Source: Ramlibacter sp. (GTDB taxonomy: Bacteria; Pseudomonadota; Gammaproteobacteria; Burkholderiales; Burkholderiaceae_C). From it: a DNA stretch of 21,660 bases. The stretch lies in contig JANXVP010000105.1 of assembly GCA_025351615.1 (NCBI GenBank), positions 1 through 21,660 on the forward strand, given 5' to 3'. This document shows positions 1 through 8,831 of the stretch, in pieces (within the stretch, counting starts at the first letter, position 1; each line of letters opens with the position of its first letter). The translations under genes and the position numbers were made by a program. The notes beneath the pieces are model-generated. The model did no database searches, had not been told where the DNA came from, and saw nothing but the letters and a program-made list of their open reading frames with translations.

Positions 1-570
1 CCGATCCCGGTGGTGCCGGCAGCGCATTACACCTGCGGCGGCATCCAGACCGACCTGTCCGGTCGAACCGACCTGCCGGGCCTGCATGCCGTCGGCGAAA
101 CCGCGTACACCGGACTGCATGGCGCCAACCGCCTGGCCAGCAACTCGCTGGTGGAATGCATGGTCTTCGCGCATGCCGCCGCCCAGGACATCCGGGCCCA
201 CGCGCTGCCTCCCGTGCCGACCCTGCCGGCGTGGGACGAGAGCCAGGTGACCGATGCCGACGAATCGGTCGTGATCTCCCACAACTGGGAGGAGTTGCGC
301 CGCTTCATGTGGGACTACGTCGGCATCGTGCGGACCAACAAGCGGCTGGAGCGCGCGTCGCACCGAATCCGGCTGCTGCAGGAAGAGATTCAGGAGTTCT
401 ACAGCGCCTTCCACATCTCCCGCGACCTGCTGGAACTGCGCAACCTGGTGCTGGTCGCGGAGCTGATCGTCCGCTCCGCCCAGTCGCGCCACGAAAGCCG
501 CGGTCTGCACTTCAGCCGCGACTATCCGCAGCTCGATCCGAATTCGAAGCCGACCATTCTGGTCCCCTGA
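1..570 (+). CDS. nadB: L-aspartate oxidase, C-terminal part (5' end outside window)
   Basis: This is the C-terminal 189 residues of the flavoprotein that oxidises L-aspartate to iminoaspartate, the first step of de novo NAD synthesis in the cytoplasm. The frame is open from base 1 and ends with TGA. The first residues include HYTCGG, the conserved substrate and FAD-domain motif of the succinate dehydrogenase/fumarate reductase flavoprotein family. [19 protein letters not shown] follows, which is the FAD-binding signature near the end of that domain. The remaining part is helical with many Arg and Glu residues, as expected for the C-terminal domain. NadA and NadC, the next enzymes of the pathway, lie immediately beyond on the opposite strand, which favours NadB over SdhA or FrdA. 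The start codon and the N-terminal dinucleotide-binding motif are not in the window. Confidence 0.93.
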   Translation, partial: PIPVVPAAHYTCGGIQTDLSGRTDLPGLHAVGETAYTGLHGANRLASNSLVECMVFAHAAAQDIRAHALPPVPTLPAWDESQVTDADESVVISHNWEELRRFMWDYVGIVRTNKRLERASHRIRLLQEEIQEFYSAFHISRDLLELRNLVLVAELIVRSAQSRHESRGLHFSRDYPQLDPNSKPTILVP

Positions 571-582
571 CGCCAGAAGCGG

Positions 583-626
583 TGTCATCCCCGGCTTGAC
601 CCGGGAATCCAGACTGCTCCGAGCAG
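583..626. repeat. Intergenic hairpin repeat between convergent nadB and nadA
   Basis: The first part (583-614) begins TGTCATCCCCGG and ends GGGAATCCAGAC, with a CCCGG/CCGGG stem at 590-594 and 601-605. It resembles the copies at 21157-21184 and 21196-21226. A second small dyad, CTGCTC-c-GAGCAG, occupies 614-626 and ends one base before the nadA stop codon. There is no T-tract. Its position between two converging genes suggests a bidirectional transcript-end structure, which is an inference. Confidence 0.55.
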
Positions 627-627
627 C

Positions 628-1749
628 CTAGGCTGCACCGATGTTCGGCACCAGGGCTCCAGCCGCCTGGCCGGACTGCTTCAACGCCGCCGTGAAGGCC
701 AGCATGCGGTCGATCGGCAGGCGGGCTCTCAGGCCCAGCGCGGGATCGACGAAGACTTCGTTGGCGCCGGTTTCCAGCACATGGGCCAGGCCCGCCAAAC
801 CGTTCATGGCCATCCACGGGCAGTGCGCGCAGCTCTTGCAGGTGGCGCTGTTGCCCGCCGTCGGGGCTTCGATGAAAATCTTCCCGGGGTTCAGCGTCCG
901 CAGCTTGTGCATCATCCCGTTGTCTGTCGCGACGATGAATTCCTTCGCGTCCATCTCGCGCGCCGCCTTCAGGATGCCGGAGGTAGAGCCAACCGCATCG
1001 GCCAACGCCACCACATCGGCCGGCGACTCCGGGTGCACCAGCACCTTGGCGCCCGGATAATCTCTTTTCAGCGCCTCCAGCTCGAATGCCTTGAACTCGT
1101 CGTGGACGATGCAGGACCCACTCCAGAACACCATGTCGGCGCCGGTCTCGCGCTGGATGTAGCCGCCCAGGTGCTTGTCGGGCGCCCACAGGATCTTGTG
1201 GCCCTTGGCGCTGAGCGCGCCGACGATGTCCAGGGCGCAGCTCGAAGTCACCAGCCAGTCGGAGCGCGCCTTCACCGCGGCGCTGGTGTTGGCGTAGACC
1301 ACCACCGTGCGGTCCGGATGCTGGTCGCAGAAAGCGCTGAACTCGTCGATCGGGCAGCCTAGGTCGAGCGAACAGGTGGCATCCAAGTCCGGCATCAGCA
1401 CCCGTTTTTCCGGCGACAGGATCTTGGAGGTTTCGCCCATGAACTTGACACCGGACACCACCAGCGTCTGCGCCGGGTGGTCGCGGCCGAAGCGCGCCAT
1501 CTCGAGCGAGTCGCTGACGATGCCGCCGGTTTCCTCCGCCAAATCCTGCAGATCGGGATGCACGTAGTAATGCGAGACCATCACCGCGTTGCGCTCCTTG
1601 AGCAGGCGGCGGATCCTGTCCTTCAGGGTCGCACGTTCGTCCGGCGCCGGCTCGGGCGGAATGCGAGCCCAGGCGTGCTTGGTGTCGCACGTGTTGCCGG
1701 GCAACGGATGCTCGTACTCGACGTCGAAGATCGGGATGACGGCGCTCAT
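628..1749 (-). CDS. nadA: Quinolinate synthase
   Basis: The 373-residue protein condenses iminoaspartate with dihydroxyacetone phosphate to give quinolinate, using a [4Fe-4S] cluster. The three expected cluster cysteines are visible: C126 in [13 protein letters not shown]213 in [10 protein letters not shown], and C310, the last Cys of [15 protein letters not shown]. The conserved N-terminal motif [15 protein letters not shown] is at about 58-72, and TSSCALDIV is near 168-176. Length and motifs fit the longer NadA type. The start ATG overlaps the nadC stop as ATGA, so the two genes are probably translationally coupled. The gene is transcribed towards nadB and both end in a hairpin-rich gap. 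Confidence 0.97.
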   Translation of the reverse strand: MSAVIPIFDVEYEHPLPGNTCDTKHAWARIPPEPAPDERATLKDRIRRLLKERNAVMVSHYYVHPDLQDLAEETGGIVSDSLEMARFGRDHPAQTLVVSGVKFMGETSKILSPEKRVLMPDLDATCSLDLGCPIDEFSAFCDQHPDRTVVVYANTSAAVKARSDWLVTSSCALDIVGALSAKGHKILWAPDKHLGGYIQRETGADMVFWSGSCIVHDEFKAFELEALKRDYPGAKVLVHPESPADVVALADAVGSTSGILKAAREMDAKEFIVATDNGMMHKLRTLNPGKIFIEAPTAGNSATCKSCAHCPWMAMNGLAGLAHVLETGANEVFVDPALGLRARLPIDRMLAFTAALKQSGQAAGALVPNIGAA

Positions 1750-2612
1750 TTCAGCTCTTTCAAACGCATGGAAAAGTCGATGGCCTCGACGTCCTTGGTC
1801 AAGCCACCGATGGAGATGCGGTCGACGCCGGTTTCGGCGAGGGCGCGCACGCTGTCCAGCGTGACGCCGCCGGAAATTTCGAGAATCGCCCGGCCCGCAT
1901 TGAAGCGCACGGCTTCACGCAACGTCGGCAGTTCCATGTTGTCCAGCAGGATCATGGTCGCGCGGGCCGCCAGCGCTTCTTCCAGCTGCGCCAGGGTCTC
2001 CACCTCGATCTCGACGAAGCTCGCCTGCGCCGCAACCCCGGCGGCAGCCTGCAGCACCGGTGCGACGCCACCCGCCGCTGCAATATGGTTTTCCTTGATC
2101 AGGACCGCGTCGTACAGGCCGATGCGGTGATTGACGCCGCCGCCCGTTCGCACCGCGTATTTCTGAGCCATCCGCAATCCAGGCAGCGTCTTGCGCGTGT
2201 CGACGATCTGGGCGCGCGTGCCGCGGACCGCTTCCACATAAAGAGCGGTCTTCGTGGCCACGGCGCTGAGCAACTGGAGGAAGTTGAGCGCAGTGCGCTC
2301 GGCGGTGAGCAGGCTGCGGGCCGAGCCCTCGACCTCCAGCACCACCTGGTCGGCAGTGCTGCGCTGGCCTTCGGACACCAGCCACCGGATCTGCAACTCC
2401 GGGTCAACCTGCCGCAAGCTGGCTTCGACCCACGGCGCGCCGCAGATCACAGCCGCCTCGCGCACCAGGACGCGGGCTCGCGCACGCGCGGCCGCGGGCA
2501 CCAGGGCTGCTGTCAGGTCCCCGCTGCCCACGTCCTCGGCCAGCGCACGCGCGCTGTCGGCGCAGGCCACTTCGGCCACAGCAGAAGGAGAAAAATCGAA
2601 AGCGGCAGTCAT
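1746..2612 (-). CDS. nadC: Nicotinate-nucleotide pyrophosphorylase (carboxylating)
   Basis: The 288-residue quinolinate phosphoribosyltransferase converts quinolinate and PRPP to nicotinate mononucleotide, CO2 and pyrophosphate. Family motifs are in order: ERTALNFLQ (105-113), [10 protein letters not shown] (138-147), GGGVNHR (157-163), LIKENH (171-176), EIEVE (201-205), LLDN (222-225), EISGGV (245-250) and SIGGLT (267-272). The open frame extends upstream to 2807, but the added residues are Arg/Pro-rich and unlike NadC. The ATG at 2612 gives the usual family length, so it was chosen. The TGA stop overlaps the nadA start by four bases, making nadC the first gene of a nadC-nadA unit. No convincing promoter was found upstream; a TATGCT lies only a few bases before the ATG. 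Confidence 0.96.
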   Translation of the reverse strand: MTAAFDFSPSAVAEVACADSARALAEDVGSGDLTAALVPAAARARARVLVREAAVICGAPWVEASLRQVDPELQIRWLVSEGQRSTADQVVLEVEGSARSLLTAERTALNFLQLLSAVATKTALYVEAVRGTRAQIVDTRKTLPGLRMAQKYAVRTGGGVNHRIGLYDAVLIKENHIAAAGGVAPVLQAAAGVAAQASFVEIEVETLAQLEEALAARATMILLDNMELPTLREAVRFNAGRAILEISGGVTLDSVRALAETGVDRISIGGLTKDVEAIDFSMRLKELK

Positions 2613-2769
2613 CCGGCAAGCATAGCGGCATCGCCCGCGCGGTGCCGGCACGCGCGCCCGGACATTGACAGCGGTGGGGCTGAACCCCAGCCAGGCGGCT
2701 CTGGGCCTTGTGGCGTAATGGCCGCCTGCCGCAAGCGCATCTCCCGCCCTCTTCAAGAACCCGATTCTC

Positions 2770-3300
2770 ATGCCCTTGAAAGCCACTTCCCTGCGCCGCC
2801 AGATCATCGTCGGCGCGCTCTTTGGCCTGGCGCTGATCGGTGGCGCGGTCCGCTACTACGCGCCCAATCCCTCTTTAACCCGCGACATGGGCAACCTGCT
2901 GCTGGTGCTTTGGGTGCCGGCCATCGGCAACGTCATCGCGTTTGTCGTGCGTCAAGTCCGCGAGCGACGGGCATCAACTCCCGCCTTTGCCGCGGGCCAG
3001 CACTTTGCGCCGCAGCTGTCGGTGGAATTGACGCCGCTCGCGCCTCAGCTTCGCACGGCCCTGGGCCAATTGGATCCGCGTCAGGATCACTGCATGCTGG
3101 TGCTGGGCACCGACGGCTTCACCGCCCGCATCTCGCGGCCGCTCGCCGGCTGGCTGAACCAAGGCCAGGCGCAGTGCCTGCAACTCGAATTCCTGCGGCC
3201 AGCAATGGCTCTTCCGCGTTTTTCGGCAGGAACAGGCTTCCGGGTCCTCGCCGGAACCACCGTGGTGGGTGAAGGGCGTGTGCTGGCGCGGCTCGGCTAG
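2770..3300 (+). CDS. Hypothetical two-pass membrane protein with a small C-terminal beta domain
   Basis: I do not recognise this 176-residue protein. Two hydrophobic segments are visible, at about 12-27 and 42-61. Positive residues flank them (LRR before the first, RQVRERR after the second), which predicts a short external loop and both ends in the cytoplasm. The C-terminal 100 residues are soluble and strand-rich. The end, GFRVLAGTTVVGEGRVLARL (157-175), resembles by eye the last strands of domain III of EF-Tu, which have the pattern F-x-I-R-E-G-x-x-T-V-G-x-G-x-V. It is divergent from nadC across a 157-base gap and converges on the molybdenum hydroxylase gene. The start at 2770 lacks a good ribosome site but immediately precedes the first membrane segment. 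It is probably real because it is not overlapped by another credible gene and has a membrane-protein pattern. Confidence 0.75.
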   Translation: MPLKATSLRRQIIVGALFGLALIGGAVRYYAPNPSLTRDMGNLLLVLWVPAIGNVIAFVVRQVRERRASTPAFAAGQHFAPQLSVELTPLAPQLRTALGQLDPRQDHCMLVLGTDGFTARISRPLAGWLNQGQAQCLQLEFLRPAMALPRFSAGTGFRVLAGTTVVGEGRVLARLG

Positions 3301-3335
3301 CGAACGGCGCGACACCGGGGAGTTGGCCTGGACCC

Positions 3336-5498
3336 TCAATCCCGCTGCAGAGCGGTCATCAGGCGTTCCGGCGTCAACGGCAGATGCCTTGCACGCACCC
3401 CAAGCGCATTGGCGAGGGCGTTGCCGATTGCACCGGCGGTGGGGCCGGCGGCACACTCCCCCACCCCCAGAGGCGGCAAATCCGGGTGCGCGATGACCTC
3501 GACGCTCAGCACCCTGGGCAACTCGTCGAAGTTCAGGATCGGGTAGTCCGCCCAGTCGCGCGTCGTCACGCGGTCTCCCGCGTCCCACTGGACCGCTTCC
3601 TTCAACGTCCAGCTCGCTGCCTGCAGCACGCCGCCCTCGATCTGGTTGACCAGGCCATCCGGATGCACCACTTCGCCGGCGTCGACAGCGACCCAGATGC
3701 GGTCGAGCACGATCCGGTCTGTGACTTCCAGTTCGACCACAACGGCGCAGTAAGCGCTGCTGTTCTTGTAGCGTGCCAGGCCCAGGCCCCGGCCGCGCAC
3801 CGCGCCGTCCCGCAGTGCCGGCGGCTTCTCGCGATGCCATCCGGCTGCGGCCGCCGCTGTCTGCAGCACGGCGATGGCACGCGGATCGTCGAGGTGCGCC
3901 AGGCGAAACGCGAGCGGGTCCTGGCCGGCCAGCGCCGCCAGTTCATCCATGCAGCTTTCAATTGCAAACACGTTGGCATACGCACCCAGGGCACGCAGTG
4001 CCGAGGTGCGCAACACGGGCGTCCTGGTGAGGTGGTAGGCGATCCGGCGGGACGGCATGGCGTAGATCGGCACCGCATTGCGCTGTCCACCCCCCGCCGG
4101 CAGCGGGAAGTCGCGCAGTGCCGGGCGTGCGGCGGGCGGGTCGCGCAGCGTGCTGGCGAGGCAGGACAGCTGCGCAACGATGCCGGGCCGCTGCACATGG
4201 CTGTGGCTCCAGACGTCGTGCTGCCACTGCACGATGCGGCCTTGCGCATCCAGCCCGGCGTCGATGTGGATCGACATCGCCGACCCCAGCGGCGACCAGG
4301 CAAACTCATCGGCGCGCGACCATTGCAGGCGCACCGGACGCCCGGCTGCCCGGGCCAGGATGGCCGCGTCGATCGCAGCATCGTCCGCGCCGTTGTGACC
4401 GTAGCAACCGGCACCATCGGCATGGACCACGGTGACCTGTCCGATGTCGATGCCGAAGAACACAGCCAGTTCCCGCCGCAGCGCAAAACTGCCCTGGGTA
4501 TGGCTGCAGACGGTCAGCCTGCCGTCGTCCCAGCGCGCTAGGGCGCACGATGCCCCGATCGACGCATGGGCCAGGAAGGGCCGGGAATAGTCGACGTGGA
4601 TGCGCCGGATGCCCGGGTCCGGTTCTGCAGCTGCGGTGACCTCTTCGACCACGGTGTCTTCGCTGGACAGGTCGCGCAGCCAGGCCGAGTCGGCACGGGC
4701 CAGTGGCGGGCCTTCAGTGACGCTCCACCGCAGTGCCTTGCCCAGCGCGTCTGCCGCTTCGATCGCCTGTTCCTCGCGCTGTGCCGCCACCGCCAGGTAG
4801 CGGCCATCGATGCACAGGGTGTGGACACCGGGCAGCGCACGCACGGCCTGTTGCGATGCCTCGTCGAAGGCGAGCAATCGCGCTGACGGAGACGGTGGAC
4901 GCACGACACGGCCATGCAGCATGCCGGGCCATTCGATGTCCTGAATGAAGCCGGCGCCAAAGAGCTTGCGCAGCAGGTCGGGACGCGGCAGGCTGGTGCC
5001 CGCCAGGCGTCGCGCTGCAGGCAGCTTGGGCGGCGCATCGCCGCGGGCTACCCGGTCCAGGTTGACCTCGCCGGCCAGATCCTGGTAGCTCAACCCGGAG
5101 CTGGAACCGGCTGCAGCGAAGCGCCCGTCGGCCACGTGAATGGCCTTCGCATCGACACCCAGGCGCCTGGCCGCCGCATCGACAAACAAGGCCCGCACCT
5201 CGGCGCAGACCCGGCGCAGGGCCATGGCGCCGGCCTCGGTGGACAAGCTGCCGGCAGTCAATCCCTGGTCGGGGCAGATCAGCGTGTTGCCCACTTGCAG
5301 CCGCACCATCTCCGGGGCCACGTCCAGTTCATCGGCTGCGATCAGCAACTGCGTGGTCCACAGGCCCTGGCCGAGTTCCACCTTGCCGGCGTTGACCTCG
5401 ATCTGGCCGTCCGCAGCCACCCGCACCCAGCGCGAGAGGAGCGGGTTGCTGACGATGTCCGCGGGCAGGGCCGGCGCGCACTTGGGCGCGGACGTCAT
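3336..5498 (-). CDS. Molybdopterin-binding large subunit of a two-subunit Mo hydroxylase (IorB-like)
   Basis: The 720-residue protein belongs to the xanthine dehydrogenase/aldehyde oxidase molybdenum-subunit family. With its small partner it would hydroxylate a carbon beside a ring nitrogen or oxidise an aldehyde. KVELGQGLWTTQ (39-50) is the family's N-terminal MVELGQG-type motif, GAGCYGHNGADDA lies at 362-374, and the C-terminal PLGVGECAAGPTAGAIGNAL (676-695) carries the expected catalytic glutamate, E681. Length matches IorB-type subunits and lacks the cytochrome domains of longer NicB forms. ATG 5498 overlaps the small-subunit stop as ATGA; the frame stays open to 5570, but an upstream start would extend far into that gene. 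It is the last gene of the operon and converges on the hypothetical gene ending at 3300. No Tat signal is visible, so a cytoplasmic or inner-membrane-face location is inferred. The substrate is unknown. Confidence 0.9.
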   Translation of the reverse strand: MTSAPKCAPALPADIVSNPLLSRWVRVAADGQIEVNAGKVELGQGLWTTQLLIAADELDVAPEMVRLQVGNTLICPDQGLTAGSLSTEAGAMALRRVCAEVRALFVDAAARRLGVDAKAIHVADGRFAAAGSSSGLSYQDLAGEVNLDRVARGDAPPKLPAARRLAGTSLPRPDLLRKLFGAGFIQDIEWPGMLHGRVVRPPSPSARLLAFDEASQQAVRALPGVHTLCIDGRYLAVAAQREEQAIEAADALGKALRWSVTEGPPLARADSAWLRDLSSEDTVVEEVTAAAEPDPGIRRIHVDYSRPFLAHASIGASCALARWDDGRLTVCSHTQGSFALRRELAVFFGIDIGQVTVVHADGAGCYGHNGADDAAIDAAILARAAGRPVRLQWSRADEFAWSPLGSAMSIHIDAGLDAQGRIVQWQHDVWSHSHVQRPGIVAQLSCLASTLRDPPAARPALRDFPLPAGGGQRNAVPIYAMPSRRIAYHLTRTPVLRTSALRALGAYANVFAIESCMDELAALAGQDPLAFRLAHLDDPRAIAVLQTAAAAAGWHREKPPALRDGAVRGRGLGLARYKNSSAYCAVVVELEVTDRIVLDRIWVAVDAGEVVHPDGLVNQIEGGVLQAASWTLKEAVQWDAGDRVTTRDWADYPILNFDELPRVLSVEVIAHPDLPPLGVGECAAGPTAGAIGNALANALGVRARHLPLTPERLMTALQRD

Positions 5499-5971
5499 GG
5501 CTGGGCCTGCGGCAAGCGCAGCGCCTGCCTGGCAGCATGGACGATGCGCATCTGGGTGCCGCAGCGGCACAGGTGACGCGCCAGCGCAGCCTGCAATGCT
5601 TCTTCAGACGGTGCGCAGTCCTGTTCAAGCAGCGCGGCGATCGACACCATGATTCCGTTGATGCAGTAGCCGCACTGCGCGGCCTGGCTGTCGATGAAAG
5701 CCTGCTGCACCGGGTGCGGCTGCGCCGGCGTGCCCAGGCCCTCCACGGTTGTGATGGAGCGATCCTGCACCGCCCACATGGGGGTGTCGCAGCTATTGAC
5801 CGCCCGGCCGTCGAGCAGCACCGTGCAGCTGCCGCAGGCGCCCGCACCGCAGCCGAAGCGCGTGCCCTTGAGTTTCAGGTCGTTGCGCAGGACGTACAGC
5901 AGCGGCGTGTCGGCGTCGACCGCGACGCTGACGCTGGATCCATTGACGCTGAACGCGATGGACGAAGTCAT
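5495..5971 (-). CDS. [2Fe-2S] small subunit of a Mo hydroxylase (IorA/NicA-like)
   Basis: The 158-residue electron-transfer subunit carries two [2Fe-2S] clusters. The N-terminal plant-ferredoxin-type cluster has C41, C46, C49 and C61 (FGCGAGACGSCTVLLDG). The C-terminal four-helix cluster has C100, C103, C135 and C137 (QCGYC and LCRCG). The length is typical of IorA and NicA. The ATG at 5971 starts the usual MTSSIAFSVNG-type beginning; an open extension to 6082 looks non-homologous. It overlaps the large-subunit gene by four bases and lies 41 bases downstream of livF. No FAD-binding third subunit is present, so electrons probably pass to a cytochrome or another acceptor, as known for the isoquinoline- and nicotinate-oxidising members; that is an inference. 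Confidence 0.93.
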   Translation of the reverse strand: MTSSIAFSVNGSSVSVAVDADTPLLYVLRNDLKLKGTRFGCGAGACGSCTVLLDGRAVNSCDTPMWAVQDRSITTVEGLGTPAQPHPVQQAFIDSQAAQCGYCINGIMVSIAALLEQDCAPSEEALQAALARHLCRCGTQMRIVHAARQALRLPQAQP

Positions 5972-6012
5972 CTGTTTCCTGTCCCTTTTTGCCGCCGCCA
6001 CGGGCCGGTCGG

Positions 6013-6714
6013 CTAATGAATGCCCAGATAGCGTTGCAGCAGGTCCTGCTGCGCCGTCAATTGCGCAGGCGTCCCTTCCCAAACCACCCGTCCGGTCTCG
6101 AACAGGCAGACGCGATCGGCCACCGAAAGAGCGCTGTACAGGTTCTGCTCGACCAGCAACACGCCCATGCCTTCGCTGCGCAGCGCCGAAAGAATGGTCT
6201 CCACCGCTTCCACCATCACCGGCGCCAGGCCTTCGGTAGGCTCGTCCATCAGGATGATGCGCGGGCCGGTCATGAGGGCACGGCCGATCGCCAGCATCTG
6301 GCGTTCGCCACCGGACAACTGGCTGCCGCGGTGGCTTTTGCGTTCCTCCAGCCGCGGAAAGGCGGTAAAGACCCGGCGAATGGTCCAGGCGCCGGGCCGG
6401 CCGCGGTCGAGCATGTGCAGGTGCTCGAGCACCGTCAGCGAAGCAAACAGGCGGCGGCCCTGGGGCACATAGCCGATGCGCCGGCCGGCGATCTGGTTCG
6501 GGCGCAGGCCGACCAGGTCGCTGCCGTCGAGCCGGATGCTTCCGCTGGTGACACGCGGCGAGCCCAGGCCCATGACCGAGCGCACCAGCGAGGTCTTGCC
6601 CATGCCATTGCGACCCAGCAGCGCGACGATCTCGCCCTCGCCCACGCGCATCGACACATGGTCGAGCACGGCTGCCTCGCCGTAGGCGGCACAGACGTTC
6701 TCGATTTCAAGCAC
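6013..6714 (-). CDS. livF: ABC transporter ATP-binding protein, LivF type
   Basis: This 233-residue ATPase is one of the two energising subunits of a branched-chain-type importer. Walker A is GRNGMGKTS (34-42), the ABC signature is LSGGERQ and Walker B is IILMDEPTEGLAP, followed by VLLVEQN, the H-loop region with Gln where His is usual in other ABC proteins; this replacement is typical of LivF. The start is taken as GTG at 6714. It is preceded by GGGAGG at a good distance, gives the usual LivF beginning (LEIENVCAAYG), and overlaps the livG stop by eight bases. Earlier starts would overlap livG much further. The gene is followed closely by the Mo-hydroxylase subunits. Confidence 0.93.
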   Translation of the reverse strand: MLEIENVCAAYGEAAVLDHVSMRVGEGEIVALLGRNGMGKTSLVRSVMGLGSPRVTSGSIRLDGSDLVGLRPNQIAGRRIGYVPQGRRLFASLTVLEHLHMLDRGRPGAWTIRRVFTAFPRLEERKSHRGSQLSGGERQMLAIGRALMTGPRIILMDEPTEGLAPVMVEAVETILSALRSEGMGVLLVEQNLYSALSVADRVCLFETGRVVWEGTPAQLTAQQDLLQRYLGIH

Positions 6715-7495
6715 GACGGGGCCTCCCGAGATAGATCTCCTGGACCTGCGCGTTGCCGCGGATCTGGTCCGGCGTGCCCTCGACCAGCACCGCGCCCTGG
6801 TACATGCAGACGACCCGGTCGACCAGACCAAGCGCCAGGTCGATGTCATGTTCGATCAGGATCAGCGCCAGCGTCGCAGGCAGGCCGCGGATCACCCCCG
6901 CCATCACCACCCGCTCCGCCGGTGACAGTCCGGCCGCCGGTTCGTCGAGCAGCAGCAGACGCGGCGCGCTGGTCAACGACATGGCCAGTTCGAGTTGCCG
7001 CTGTTCGCCGTAGGAAATCTCCCTGACCAGCAGCTGGCGCTTGCCTTCCAGCTGGCACCGGGCCAGCGCCGAATCGACGATGCTGCGTTCATCGCCCTGC
7101 GCGTCGCTGCTGCGCCAGAATGCAAACCGGCTGCGCGACAGCCCGCGCGTGGCGAGCAGCAGGTTGTCCTGCACCGACAAGCCGGAGAACAGGTTGGTGA
7201 TCTGGAACGTTCGCGCAATGCCGCGCCGTGCCCGGGCATTGGGGGCTGCGCGTGTGATGTTCTTGCCATCCAGCAACACCTTGCCGCCGGTGGCCGGCGT
7301 GATGCCGGTGATGGCGTTGAACAGCGTGGTCTTGCCCGCCCCGTTCGGCCCCAGGATGGCCACGCGCTCGCCTTGCGCCACCTGCAGCGTGACGGCGTCC
7401 ACTGCCTTCAGCGCGCCGAAATGGATGCTGACCCCTTGCAACTGCAGCAAAGGGTCCGCCCCGGCATGGGGACGGGAGGCTAGCGTTTCAGGCAT
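6707..7495 (-). CDS. livG: ABC transporter ATP-binding protein, LivG type
   Basis: The 262-residue ATPase pairs with LivF on the cytoplasmic face of the LivH/LivM permease. Walker A is GPNGAGKTT, the variant signature is ISYGEQRQLELA, which is normal for LivG, Walker B is LLLLDEPAAGLSPAE, and the H-loop is LILIEHDID. The GIARTFQ motif and the C-terminal GAVLVEGTPDQI segment are also typical. The gene starts 18 bases after the binding-protein stop and overlaps livF. The N-terminal 15 residues before LLQLQGVSIHFG are longer than in many LivG proteins, so a slightly later start cannot be excluded. Confidence 0.93.
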   Translation of the reverse strand: MPETLASRPHAGADPLLQLQGVSIHFGALKAVDAVTLQVAQGERVAILGPNGAGKTTLFNAITGITPATGGKVLLDGKNITRAAPNARARRGIARTFQITNLFSGLSVQDNLLLATRGLSRSRFAFWRSSDAQGDERSIVDSALARCQLEGKRQLLVREISYGEQRQLELAMSLTSAPRLLLLDEPAAGLSPAERVVMAGVIRGLPATLALILIEHDIDLALGLVDRVVCMYQGAVLVEGTPDQIRGNAQVQEIYLGRPRRA

Positions 7496-7513
7496 GGGGG
7501 TCGCGGTCAGGTC

Positions 7514-8773
7514 TCAGCTCTTCTTGATGCCCTGAAACGTGCGCGAGTAAGCCGGCTGCTTGAGGTAGTCCTCGGGCTTGTAGGTCCAGAACTGCGACAC
7601 GTTGGGATAGGTTTCGATCGGCTTGTTCCAGTAGCTGCCGTCCGGCCGCTTCACCACGTCGCGAATGAAAACGTCGTAGACCGGATTGCCATAGTCGTCG
7701 AGCCGCACCGGCCGCCCCAGGGGCGAACCGGTCAGCACGGTCTTGCGGACCGCGGCGAGGAACTTCGGTCGGTCTTCGACGTTGCCGCCGATGCTCTTGA
7801 TGGCTTCGGCCAGCCACATTGCCGCGGAGTAGTGCGAGAAGCCGTAGATCGACGGCAGTTTCTTGAACGCCGCCTGGTATTCGGCGACGAACTTCACCGT
7901 CGCCGGCGCGTCGCCGCCTTCGGCAAAGTGGGCCGAGCTGATGATGCCCTCGGCTTCGGCGCCCAGGGTCCGGATAACCGACTGGTCGGTCGCGTTCTGC
8001 GCGCCCAGCAGCCTGATCTTTCCCTTCATGCCGAAACTCGACCATTGCTGGATCAGGCGGGTCGCGTCGGCGCCGGTTTCCATGGCGAACACGGCGTCGG
8101 GTGCGGTTGCCTGGATCTGTGCAATGTAGGGACTGAAATCCTGCGTGTTGAGCGGGTTCCAGTGCTGGGCCACGATGCTGCCGCCCAGTTCGGTGAACAC
8201 CTGGGAGAAACCGCCGCACTGCTCGTGACCGAAGGTGTAGTCCTGCGAGATCGTCACGATCTTGCGCAGGCCGAGCTTCTTGTAGGCGTAGTCGGCCAGC
8301 GGGCGCGGCATCTGGCTGGCTGTGTAACCCGCGACGCGGATGACGTTGGGGATGCGTTTGCGCTGGGTCAGGTCATCGGCCGCGATGACTGGAATGAAGT
8401 ACGGAATGCCGGTGGTCTTGGCATATTCCGCCACGGCCAGTCCGGTGTTGGCCAGCAGGTCGCCGATCAGGAAATCGACCTTGGTCTGCTCGGTCAGCTT
8501 GCGCGCCTTCTGCAGCGCGATGTCGGGGTTGGAACCGTCGTCCTCGACGATGACTTCCACGTCGCGGTTGCCGATCTTCCTGCCGACCTGGTCCCAGTAC
8601 AGGTTGAAGCCTTCGGCTATCTCCTTGCCGCCCGATGCCACCACACCGGTCAGCGGCGTCAGCAGGCCGATCCGGATCGGTCCCGTGCCCTGCGCGCGGG
8701 CCTGGTCGAATGCGCCGAAGGCGGCGAGGCCGCTTAGCGCCGTGCCCGATTTGACAAAAGTCCTGCGATCCAT
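7514..8773 (-). CDS. Periplasmic substrate-binding protein of a branched-chain-type ABC importer
   Basis: The 419-residue periplasmic ligand-binding protein belongs to the Leu/Ile/Val-binding (Peripla_BP_6) family. The N-terminus MDRRTFVKSGTALSGLAAFG has a twin-arginine-like RRTFVK motif followed by a hydrophobic run and ARAQ, so a signal peptide with cleavage near residue 28 is likely, possibly through the Tat route. The mature start, IRIGLLTPLTGVVASGGKE, is the classic first strand and ligand loop, and a central DYTFGHEQCGGF segment is also family-like. ATG 8773 is preceded by AGGAG at good spacing, unlike the ATG at 8878. Placement between livM and livG supports the role. The protein belongs to a branch often linked to aromatic compounds, but the ligand cannot be inferred from the sequence alone. 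Confidence 0.92.
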   Translation of the reverse strand: MDRRTFVKSGTALSGLAAFGAFDQARAQGTGPIRIGLLTPLTGVVASGGKEIAEGFNLYWDQVGRKIGNRDVEVIVEDDGSNPDIALQKARKLTEQTKVDFLIGDLLANTGLAVAEYAKTTGIPYFIPVIAADDLTQRKRIPNVIRVAGYTASQMPRPLADYAYKKLGLRKIVTISQDYTFGHEQCGGFSQVFTELGGSIVAQHWNPLNTQDFSPYIAQIQATAPDAVFAMETGADATRLIQQWSSFGMKGKIRLLGAQNATDQSVIRTLGAEAEGIISSAHFAEGGDAPATVKFVAEYQAAFKKLPSIYGFSHYSAAMWLAEAIKSIGGNVEDRPKFLAAVRKTVLTGSPLGRPVRLDDYGNPVYDVFIRDVVKRPDGSYWNKPIETYPNVSQFWTYKPEDYLKQPAYSRTFQGIKKS

Positions 8774-8831
8774 GGTCTGCTCCTGGTGAGGTGGGTTGAG
8801 ATGGTGAGTGTGTGGCAGAGCCGCAAACCGG

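Noticed and set aside
2665..2670. TTGACA as a -35 element for the hypothetical gene at 2770
   Set aside because: No -10-like hexamer follows at 16-18 bases.
2085..3272. Long plus-strand open frame of 395 codons across nadC
   Set aside because: It lies opposite well-supported nadC motifs and across the nadC upstream gap, is Arg/Gln/His-rich with no recognisable domain, and is a typical high-GC antisense frame.
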